A DNA stretch of 7,431 bases from Pseudomonadota bacterium (GTDB lineage: Bacteria > Pseudomonadota > Alphaproteobacteria > Rhodobacterales > Rhodobacteraceae), in contig JAKAJW010000386.1 in NCBI GenBank assembly GCA_021813645.1, positions 1 through 7,431 of the forward strand, in the 5' to 3' direction. Of this stretch, positions 1-5,490 are shown piece after piece. Position numbers and translations under genes: made by a program. The number at the start of each line of letters is the position of its first letter. Positions within the stretch are counted from its first letter, which is position 1. Under the pieces are notes generated by a model. That model was given only the letters and a program-made list of their open reading frames with translations, was not told the origin of the DNA and made no database searches.

Positions 1-129
1 CGCCCCCTGCCCCGCCCCCAGCCCCGCACCCCTGACCGGCCCGACACGGCGGCCCAGCACCCCCTTGCACCGCAGCCCCCCGCCGCCTATGAAGCGGCCG
101 TCGTTTTAGCCTGGCAACGGGGGGGCCGA
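1..129. other. C-rich leader upstream of lysC
   Basis: This stretch holds no gene I can support. By my count positions 1-90 contain about 55 C, 19 G, 10 A and 6 T, a strong strand asymmetry. Five C-tracts of at least four bases lie at 3-7, 10-13, 15-19, 22-25 and 29-32, separated by 1-3 nt. A poor sigma-70-like pair is present: TTGCAC at 65-70 and TATGAA at 88-93, with a 17-nt spacer. It matches the consensus at only 3/6 and 4/6 positions. A G7 run at 119-125 ends 4 nt before the lysC ATG and is the only ribosome-binding-site candidate for that start. The frame that enters lysC is open back to the window edge but has no ATG or GTG before 130, so I read it as non-coding leader. The end of an upstream gene cannot be excluded. 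Confidence 0.5.
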
Positions 130-1389
130 ATGCCGCTTCTCGTGATGAAATTCGGCGGCACCTCGGTGGCCGACCTCGGCCGCATCAAGAATGCCGCCGA
201 GAAGGTGAAGCGCGAGGTCGAGCGCGGCTATGACGTCATCGTCATCGTCTCCGCCATGTCCGGCAAGACCAACGAGCTGGTCGGCTGGGTCGAGCAGACT
301 TCACCGCTCTACGATGCGCGCGAATATGATGCGGTGGTCTCCTCCGGCGAAAACGTCACCGCCGGCCTGATGGCGCTGACGCTGCAGGAAATGGGCGTGC
401 CGGCGCGCAGCTGGCAGGGCTGGCAGGTGCCGATCAACACCACCGCCCAGCATGCCGCGGCCCGGTTCCGCTCCATCCCGCGCGACAACATCGACCGCAA
501 ATTCGCCGAGGGCATGAAGGTCGCGGTGGTCGCGGGCTTCCAGGGCGTCGCCGAGGACGGCCGGATCACCACGCTCGGCCGCGGCGGGTCGGACACCACG
601 GCGGTGGCCTTCGCCGCCGCCTTCGATGCCGTGCGTTGCGACATCTACACCGATGTCGATGGCATCTACACCACCGACCCGCGGATCACCGACAAGGCCC
701 GCCGGCTGGAAAAGATCGCCTTCGAGGAGATGCTGGAGCTTGCCAGCCTCGGCGCCAAGGTGCTGCAGACCCGTTCGGTCGAGCTCGCCATGCGCTACAA
801 GGTGAAGCTGCGGGTGCTCTCCAGCTTCGAGGATACCGACGACAACTCCGGCACGCTCGTCTGCGACGAGGAGGATATCATGGAATCGAAAGCCGTCTCT
901 GGCGTCGCCTATTCGCGCGACGAAGCCAAGCTTACCCTCGTCACCGTCGAGGACCGCCCCGGCATCGCCGCGGCGATCTTCGGGCCGCTGGCCGAGGCGG
1001 GCGTGAATGTCGACATGATCGTGCAGAACATTTCCGAAAAGGACTATGGCGGCCACCAGGGCGCGGTGACCGACATGACCTTCTCGCTGCCGACGAACCA
1101 GGTCGCCCGCGCCCAAAAGGCGCTGGAGGATGCCCGCGCGGCGGGCATGACCAATTACGAGGAACTGGTGGTCGACACCGACGTGGCCAAGGTCTCGGTC
1201 GTCGGCATCGGGATGCGCAGCCATGCCGGGGTCGCGGCGAAGATGTTCCAAGCATTGGCTGCCGAAGGAATCAACATTAAGGTGATTACAACGTCAGAGA
1301 TCAAGATTTCGGTCTTGATCGACCGGAAATATATGGAACTCGCCGTGCAGGCACTCCATGATGCTTTCGGATTGGACAAGACGGCCTGA
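130..1389 (+). CDS. lysC: Aspartate kinase (aspartokinase)
   Basis: This cytoplasmic enzyme phosphorylates aspartate to 4-phospho-aspartate, the first step toward lysine, threonine, methionine and diaminopimelate. The 419-residue protein has the usual length of a monofunctional aspartokinase. The amino-acid kinase domain covers about residues 1-250, with KFGGTS at 7-12, SGE at 72-74, GFQG at 136-139, LGRGGSDTTA at 149-158 and TDVDGIYTTDPR at 174-185. Two ACT domains follow at about 265-340 and 354-415; in the family these bind lysine and/or threonine for feedback inhibition. The ATG at 130 is chosen because MPLLVMKFGG is a typical family N-terminus. The only Shine-Dalgarno candidate is a G7 run, so the start is weakly marked. 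An in-frame Met251 is preceded by a perfect AGGAGG and may start a separate beta subunit. The last ~45 codons have much lower GC and different codon choice than the rest. ptsP follows after 54 nt. Confidence 0.97.
   Translation: MPLLVMKFGGTSVADLGRIKNAAEKVKREVERGYDVIVIVSAMSGKTNELVGWVEQTSPLYDAREYDAVVSSGENVTAGLMALTLQEMGVPARSWQGWQVPINTTAQHAAARFRSIPRDNIDRKFAEGMKVAVVAGFQGVAEDGRITTLGRGGSDTTAVAFAAAFDAVRCDIYTDVDGIYTTDPRITDKARRLEKIAFEEMLELASLGAKVLQTRSVELAMRYKVKLRVLSSFEDTDDNSGTLVCDEEDIMESKAVSGVAYSRDEAKLTLVTVEDRPGIAAAIFGPLAEAGVNVDMIVQNISEKDYGGHQGAVTDMTFSLPTNQVARAQKALEDARAAGMTNYEELVVDTDVAKVSVVGIGMRSHAGVAAKMFQALAAEGINIKVITTSEIKISVLIDRKYMELAVQALHDAFGLDKTA
869..882 (+). promoter_or_regulatory. Candidate internal ribosome binding site and start (Met251) in lysC
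   Basis: AGGAGG at 869-874 lies 5 nt before an in-frame ATG at 880-882. A product from this ATG would be 169 residues, ending at 1389, and would contain just the two ACT domains. In Corynebacterium glutamicum and Bacillus subtilis, lysC is known to produce such a beta subunit from an internal start at nearly the same place, giving alpha2-beta2 enzymes. The sequence shows the site; its use here is inference. One caution is that the motif also encodes Glu-Glu, and acidic residues produce AGGAGG-like strings by chance. Confidence 0.45.
1299..1320 (+). repeat. Perfect inverted repeat (UUCG-loop hairpin) inside the 3' end of lysC
   Basis: The arms GATCAAGA (1299-1306) and TCTTGATC (1313-1320) are perfectly complementary over 8 bp. 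The six bases between them can form one further U·G pair closing a UUCG loop (1308-1311). The hairpin lies about 70 nt before the lysC stop, inside a segment that is about 47% GC by my count over 1261-1380. There is no T-tract after it, so it is not a standard terminator. An RNA role is possible but unproven. Confidence 0.55.
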
Positions 1390-1390
1390 G

Positions 1391-1420
1391 CCCACGCGAA
1401 CACCCGTGGGACGGCCGTCC
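1391..1420 (+). repeat. lysC-ptsP intergenic hairpin and palindrome
   Basis: Immediately after the lysC stop, CCCACG (1391-1396) pairs with CGTGGG (1405-1410) across an 8-nt loop. Overlapping its right arm is a perfect 12-bp palindrome, GGACGGCCGTCC (1409-1420). The two structures are mutually exclusive at 1409-1410. No T-run follows either, so full termination before ptsP is unlikely. An RNA-processing or partial attenuation role in a lysC-ptsP transcript is conceivable. Confidence 0.35.
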
Positions 1421-1443
1421 GGAACGCAAGCCCGGAACGCGAG
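1419..1443 (+). repeat. 12-nt direct repeat abutting the ptsP start codon
   Basis: CCGGAACGCAAG (1419-1430) is followed by CCGGAACGCGAG (1432-1443). The copies match at 11 of 12 positions with a 13-nt period, and the second ends directly at the ptsP ATG. Each copy carries a weak GGAA Shine-Dalgarno-like core. This may be a small tandem duplication or a paired regulatory site; its function is unknown. Confidence 0.5.
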
Positions 1444-3696
1444 ATGGCCGACGGGACGGACAGTGACAGTCGGCGGCTGCTGCGCCGCCTGAGGGACACC
1501 CTTGCGGAGACCGGCAAGGGCCAGGAGCGGCTTGACCGCATCACCCAGCTGATCGCCGATTCGATGGGCTGCGAGGTCTGCTCGATCTACCTGTTCCGCG
1601 ACGAGCAGACGCTGGAGCTCTGCGCCACCGAGGGTCTGAAGGCGGAATCGGTCCACAAGACCCGGATGAAACTGGGCGAAGGCCTGGTCGGCCGGGTGGC
1701 GAAGTCCGGCGCCGCGATCAACACCGCCGATGCCCCCGCCGAGAAGGGCTTCCGCTACATGCCGGAGACCGGGGAAGAGATCTACTCGGCCTTCCTCGGC
1801 GTGCCGATCCAGCGGCTCGGCGAAAAGCTCGGCGTGCTGGTGGTCCAGGCCCGCACCCGCCGGCAATATTCCGACGACGAGGTCTATGCCCTCGAAGTGG
1901 TCGCCATGGTGCTGGCCGAGATGGCCGAACTTGGCGCCTTCACCGGCGAAGGCGAGGCGCTGGCCGCCCCGCATCAGCACCCGGTGCTGTTCCGCGGCGG
2001 CACCGGACAGGAGGGCTCGGCCGAGGGTCATGTCTGGCTGCACGAGCCGCGCGTGGTGGTGACCAACCCGGTCGCCGACGATCCCCATGCCGAATGCGAC
2101 CGGCTGCGCGCCGCGGTGGCCGAGCTGCGGCTTTCGGTCGATACGCTGCTGTCGGAGGCCGACACCGGCGACGGCGAGCAGCAGCAGGTGCTGGAAGCCT
2201 ATCGGATGTTCGCCAATTCCCGCGGCTGGCTGGCCCGGATGGAGGAAGACATCCTGCGCGGCCTCTCGGCCGAGGCGGCCGTGGAGAAGGAGCAATCCAC
2301 CACCCGCGCCCGGCTCGACCAGGTGCCGGACCCCTATCTGCGCGAGCGGCTGCACGATCTCGACGACCTGTCGAACCGGCTGCTGCGCATCCTCACCGGC
2401 CAGGGCGCCGAGACCGGCGCGGCGATGCCCGAGGATCCGGTGCTGGTCGCCCGCAACATCGGCCCCGGCGAATTGCTGGAATACGGCCGCAAGCTGAAGG
2501 GCGTGGTGCTGGAGGAAGGCTCGGTCGGCTCGCATGCCGCGGTGGTCGCCCGCGCACTGGCCATTCCGCTCGTCATCCACGCCGAGCGGATCACCACCGA
2601 AGCGCTGAACGGCGACCATATTCTGGTCGACGGCGACCAGGGCGTGGTCCACCTGCGCCCCGACGACACGGTCGCCGCCGCCTTCCGCGACAAGATCGCC
2701 ATGCAGGCCAAGGCGATGGAGCGCTACGCCGGGCTTCGGCTGCTGCCGGCCCGCTCGCTCTGCGGTACCACCGTCGCGCTGCACATGAACGCCGGGCTGA
2801 TGGCAGATCTGCCCTCGCTCGAAGGTTCCGGCGCCGAGGGCGTCGGCCTGTTCCGCACCGAGCTGCAGTTCCTGATCCGCAATCAGGTGCCCAAGCGGGC
2901 CGAACTGGCCGGCATCTACTCCCGCGTACTCGACGCCGCCAAGGGCCGCCGGGTGGTGTTCCGCACCCTCGACATCGGCTCGGACAAGGTGCTGCCCTAT
3001 ATGAAGCCGCAGGACGAGCCCAATCCCGCCATGGGCTGGCGGGCGATCCGGGTCGGGCTCGACAAGACCGGCGTGCTGCGGATGCAGCTGCAGGCGCTGC
3101 TGCGCGCCGCCAAGGGCCGGCCGCTCAGCGTCATGTTCCCCTTCGTCGCCCAGTTCAGCGAGTTCATCGAGGCGCGCGACCATCTGCTGCGCGAGATCGA
3201 CCGCGAGGGCCAGCTCGGCCATGTCCTGCCCGAACGGGTGGAGATCGGCGCCATGCTGGAGACGCCGAGCCTTGCCTTCGCGCCCAAGGCCTTCTTCGAA
3301 ATGGCGGATTTCGTCTCGATCGGCGGCAACGACCTGAAGCAGTTCTTCTTCGCCGCCGACCGCGAGAACGAGCGGGTGCGCCGCCGCTACGACTCGCTGG
3401 ACGCGAGCTTCCTGTCCTTCATCCGCCGCATCGTCGAGCGCTGCGCCGAGACGGGCACGCCGCTGTCGTTCTGCGGCGAGGATGCCGGCCGGCCGATCGA
3501 GGCGCTGTGCCTGGCCGCCATCGGCCTGCGCAGCCTATCGATGCGGCCAGCCTCGATCGGGCCGGTGAAGACGCTGATCCGCCGGATCCACCTGGACGAG
3601 GCGCGCGGCGTGATCGACGCGGCGCTGGCCAGCGGCGCGCAGAGCGTCCGCCCGGCGGTCATCGACTGGCTGTCGCGCCAGGGCGAGGAGCGGTGA
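1444..3696 (+). CDS. ptsP: Nitrogen-PTS Enzyme I (PEP-protein phosphotransferase, EI-Ntr)
   Basis: This cytoplasmic enzyme takes phosphate from phosphoenolpyruvate and passes it via an active-site histidine to the HPr-like NPr (PtsO), which feeds EIIA-Ntr (PtsN) in a regulatory rather than sugar-importing phosphorelay. The 750 residues are the full family length. A GAF domain spans about 25-160; in Caulobacter and Sinorhizobium it senses glutamine. The Enzyme I N-terminal region runs about 182-330. The phosphohistidine swivel has GSVGSHAAVVAR at 359-370 with His364. The PEP-binding barrel runs about 440-720, with VGLFRTE (467-473, Arg471), FRTLDIGSDK (506-515), GGNDLKQFFFAADR (627-640) and SFCGEDAG (675-682), where Cys677 matches the catalytic Cys of Enzyme I. 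All key residues are present, so it should be active. The ATG at 1444 has only a weak GGAA-type ribosome binding site. The gene lies 54 nt after lysC, an arrangement seen in many alphaproteobacteria. The prfA/prmC pair often found next is absent here. Confidence 0.96.
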   Translation: MADGTDSDSRRLLRRLRDTLAETGKGQERLDRITQLIADSMGCEVCSIYLFRDEQTLELCATEGLKAESVHKTRMKLGEGLVGRVAKSGAAINTADAPAEKGFRYMPETGEEIYSAFLGVPIQRLGEKLGVLVVQARTRRQYSDDEVYALEVVAMVLAEMAELGAFTGEGEALAAPHQHPVLFRGGTGQEGSAEGHVWLHEPRVVVTNPVADDPHAECDRLRAAVAELRLSVDTLLSEADTGDGEQQQVLEAYRMFANSRGWLARMEEDILRGLSAEAAVEKEQSTTRARLDQVPDPYLRERLHDLDDLSNRLLRILTGQGAETGAAMPEDPVLVARNIGPGELLEYGRKLKGVVLEEGSVGSHAAVVARALAIPLVIHAERITTEALNGDHILVDGDQGVVHLRPDDTVAAAFRDKIAMQAKAMERYAGLRLLPARSLCGTTVALHMNAGLMADLPSLEGSGAEGVGLFRTELQFLIRNQVPKRAELAGIYSRVLDAAKGRRVVFRTLDIGSDKVLPYMKPQDEPNPAMGWRAIRVGLDKTGVLRMQLQALLRAAKGRPLSVMFPFVAQFSEFIEARDHLLREIDREGQLGHVLPERVEIGAMLETPSLAFAPKAFFEMADFVSIGGNDLKQFFFAADRENERVRRRYDSLDASFLSFIRRIVERCAETGTPLSFCGEDAGRPIEALCLAAIGLRSLSMRPASIGPVKTLIRRIHLDEARGVIDAALASGAQSVRPAVIDWLSRQGEER

Positions 3697-3713
3697 CGGC
3701 GGAACCTCGGCCC

Positions 3714-3740
3714 GGCCGCCCGATGCGCCCTTGGGCGGCC
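3714..3740. terminator. Candidate terminator stem-loop at the ptsP/ecsC convergent junction
   Basis: GGCCGCCC (3714-3721) and GGGCGGCC (3733-3740) form a perfect 8-bp, all-G/C stem with an 11-nt loop, 18 nt past the ptsP stop. There is no T-tract on either strand, so it is not a textbook intrinsic terminator, but its place between converging genes suits a bidirectional transcript end. The gap 3697-3766 holds no gene. Confidence 0.4.
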
Positions 3741-3759
3741 CTGAGCGGCGCGGCTGCAA

Positions 3760-3777
3760 CGGTGGGCTAGCCCACCG
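3760..3777. repeat. Perfect 18-bp palindrome over the ecsC stop codon
   Basis: CGGTGGGCTAGCCCACCG is a perfect self-complementary sequence. In RNA it folds as a 7-bp stem with a CUAG loop. It includes the ecsC stop codon (TAG on the minus strand, 3769-3767) and lies 64 nt past the ptsP stop. It may act with the neighbouring stem-loop as a convergent transcript-end structure, or be a symmetric protein-binding site. Confidence 0.55.
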
Positions 3778-4555
3778 CCGCCCGGAAGGCCGCCAGCACG
3801 GACTCTTCGCCATGGGTTTCGGCCAGCCGCTTCAAGCCGAAGCGGACATGCGCCATTTCCTGGTAGTAGCTGACGAAGGCGTAATTGATCCCGGCCCCGG
3901 CGACCGAGCCCAGAAGCGGCACCGCCTGCGCCGCCAGCTTCTCGCCCAGCACGCTTGCGAAACGCGGCGCCACCGAGGAGATCACCCGGTTCAGCGTCGC
4001 CCCGGTGATCGTCACCCGGGCGCCCAGGAAAGAGGCGTTCACCCCGTCGTCGCGCTTCAGCGGCCCGCCGGCGCCGAACACCTGCAAACATTCGAGGCGG
4101 GTCGCGGCGTCTTCGGGATCGTAGCCGTAGCCGGCGGCGATCTTCTGCAGCGCCCGGAAGATCACCGTGACGGTCACCGGCAGTTCGGCCAGGGCGGTGC
4201 CGAAGCCGCCCATCCCGCCTAGTGCCCCGGTCAGGGTAACCAGCGCCAGATGACCGCGCTCGCCCAGATCCGGGCCGAGCGTGGCGGTGCGCCCGGCCAG
4301 CCGGTAGCTGCGTTCCAGCGCGGCGGCGGTCGCCGTCTCCAGCCGATCCTTCACCCGGTCGGGAAGGGCCTCCAGCCGGTTCTCGATGCTGCGGCCGGCG
4401 GCGTTGATCGCGTTCATCACCAGCCCACCGGCGCGGCGCTGGCGTTCGGCCAGCGCGGCGATCTGCGCCAGCGGCAGGGTTTCGGCCGCGACGACCAGGG
4501 CGGTGCCCGGCTCGGCGGCGGTGTCGCTTGGGTCCTGGGCGGCGGCGTCGGTCAT
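3767..4555 (-). CDS. EcsC family protein
   Basis: This 262-residue protein resembles the EcsC family (Pfam EcsC), named after the third gene of the Bacillus subtilis ecs ABC-transporter operon. The molecular function of the family is unknown. Residues 1-40 are low-complexity and Ala-rich. The family core starts near 42. Segments I recognise are the Gly-rich stretch GALGGMGGFGTALAELPVTV (110-129), RALQKIAAGYGYDPEDAATR (134-153), LECLQVFGAGG (154-164) and the hydrophobic VPLLGSVAGAGINYAFVSYY (212-231), followed by QEMAHVRFGLKRL (232-244). The two hydrophobic stretches suggest membrane association, though I see no signal peptide. The ATG at 4555 has no good Shine-Dalgarno, and translation may be coupled to the glycosyltransferase gene ending 42 nt upstream. 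No ABC-transporter genes are nearby, so its context differs from the founding operon. Family call good, function unknown. Confidence 0.85.
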   Translation of the reverse strand: MTDAAAQDPSDTAAEPGTALVVAAETLPLAQIAALAERQRRAGGLVMNAINAAGRSIENRLEALPDRVKDRLETATAAALERSYRLAGRTATLGPDLGERGHLALVTLTGALGGMGGFGTALAELPVTVTVIFRALQKIAAGYGYDPEDAATRLECLQVFGAGGPLKRDDGVNASFLGARVTITGATLNRVISSVAPRFASVLGEKLAAQAVPLLGSVAGAGINYAFVSYYQEMAHVRFGLKRLAETHGEESVLAAFRAAVG

Positions 4556-4597
4556 GGCTTCAAGGTAGGAAGCCGGCGCCGCGGCTGCAAGCCGGTC

Positions 4598-5404
4598 TCA
4601 GCCCGGGCCGAGCGCGGCGGCGATCCGCTTCAGACAGGGCATCGCCGTCAGCAGCGCGGCATCGCCTTGCCAGCCCTCCAGCTTCACCCAGCGATGCGTC
4701 ACGTCGACCCGCGAGTCGTTGAAGCCATGCACGCAGCGCACGAACATGTCGGGCCGCTCGACAATCTCGGCGCCAAAGCGGCGCGGCGCGTTGCGATGGT
4801 CGATCGAGAAGGCGTTGCGCTCTTCCGGCCGGGCGATCATCGTCAGGCCGAGATTGATGAACTCGTAGCTGTGCCGGTAAAGCTCCGGCCCCGCATCGGC
4901 GCGCAGGTTGAGCGCGAAACCGTAGGGGTAGGAGACGAAATAGGGCAGCGGCCGCCCGCCCGCCTGCACCTCGGCCGCGATCCGGTCGAGCCGCGGCGCC
5001 AAGTCGGCGAGAAAGCCCGGCGCCAGCCCGTCATCGTCGTCGAGCACCACCTGCGCCACCAGACCGGTGCCGTGGCGCGCTGCCAGGAACTCGCCCAGAT
5101 AGCGCCGCGCCGGGCCTTCCGGTCGGGCGTAGATCGTGAAGCGGGACGGATCGCCATAAGCGGCGCGGCAGCTGTCCTGCAGCCGCGCATGGGCCCAGTC
5201 CGGCAGGCCGGAGCCGGTCAGGATGAAATGATGGAAGTCCTGCCGGCTCTGGCTCACCAGCGAGGGCAGGTTGATCAACTCGAACAAGAGGAACCGCGCC
5301 TCGAGCCGCTCGCGTTCATAAAGCAGCGCCGCGTCCTGTGCGAAATCGCTCTTCCAGCCGGACCTGCCAAGGAAGGAAAACCGGGTGCAGACAATGACTT
5401 CCAC
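4598..5404 (-). CDS. Putative rhamnosyltransferase-like glycosyltransferase
   Basis: The protein resembles the 'putative rhamnosyl transferase' family (Pfam Rhamno_transf) common in Rhodobacteraceae, probably a GT-A-type enzyme moving a sugar from a nucleotide donor to an unknown acceptor. From the GTG at 5404 it has 268 residues; from an upstream ATG at 5428 it would have 276. I prefer the GTG because GGGGAG lies 4 nt before it, the ATG has no Shine-Dalgarno, and family members as I recall them begin directly at the first strand (here VEVIVCTRFSFLG). Numbered from the ATG, motifs are CTRFSFLG (14-21), RLEARFLLFELINLPSL (41-57), HHFILTG (66-72) and VVLDDDDGL (127-135), whose acidic run is the likely metal/nucleotide-sugar site. 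No signal peptide or membrane segment is seen. It is flanked by meaB and ecsC with no other polysaccharide genes, so acceptor and pathway are unclear. The rhamnosyl specificity is only a family label. Confidence 0.8.
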   Translation of the reverse strand: MEVIVCTRFSFLGRSGWKSDFAQDAALLYERERLEARFLLFELINLPSLVSQSRQDFHHFILTGSGLPDWAHARLQDSCRAAYGDPSRFTIYARPEGPARRYLGEFLAARHGTGLVAQVVLDDDDGLAPGFLADLAPRLDRIAAEVQAGGRPLPYFVSYPYGFALNLRADAGPELYRHSYEFINLGLTMIARPEERNAFSIDHRNAPRRFGAEIVERPDMFVRCVHGFNDSRVDVTHRWVKLEGWQGDAALLTAMPCLKRIAAALGPG

Positions 5405-5414
5405 AAAACTCCCC
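5405..5414 (-). promoter_or_regulatory. Ribosome binding site supporting the GTG start of the glycosyltransferase
   Basis: On the minus strand GGGGAG (5414-5409) is followed by TTTT and then GTG (5404-5402). No comparable motif precedes the ATG at 5428. This is the main nucleotide evidence for the shorter form; the 4-nt spacing is slightly short. Confidence 0.45.
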
Positions 5415-5428
5415 GGCGTCAGCGGCAT

Positions 5429-5490
5429 TCGGAAGATCGGCCGACGCTAGCACGCGGCGGGCCGCCGCTCAATGCGCGCCGCGCCCGCCC
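5429..5490 (-). other. meaB-glycosyltransferase intergenic gap with a short GC hairpin
   Basis: The gap holds one short inverted repeat: GCGGC (5454-5458) and GCCGC (5464-5468) around a 5-nt loop. There is no T-tract. It could weakly attenuate transcription out of meaB, but a 5-bp GC stem is expected by chance at this base composition. I see no promoter for the glycosyltransferase in it. Confidence 0.25.

Noticed and set aside
89..109. A six-codon upstream frame (MKRPSF then stop) as an attenuator leader peptide
   Set aside because: It has no Shine-Dalgarno and no run of Lys/Thr/Met codons, and I see no competing terminator/antiterminator pair before lysC.
112..127. A sigma-54 promoter (TGGCA near 112-116) before lysC
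   Set aside because: The -12 GC element is not at the required spacing, and the site would overlap the ribosome binding region and start codon.
1..129. The open frame continuing from the window start into lysC, suggesting a fused or longer protein
   Set aside because: It has no ATG or GTG before 130, is proline-rich and C-run driven, and lysC already has a complete N-terminus at 130.
1294..3222. A 642-codon open frame antisense to ptsP and the end of lysC
   Set aside because: It is a typical shadow of a high-GC gene: no recognisable domain, His/Gly/Ala/Arg-rich composition, and it lies wholly opposite two well-supported genes.
2094..3770. A 558-codon + strand frame inside ptsP
   Set aside because: It is Arg/Ala/Gly/Pro-rich and low-complexity, and is an alternate-frame reading of ptsP.
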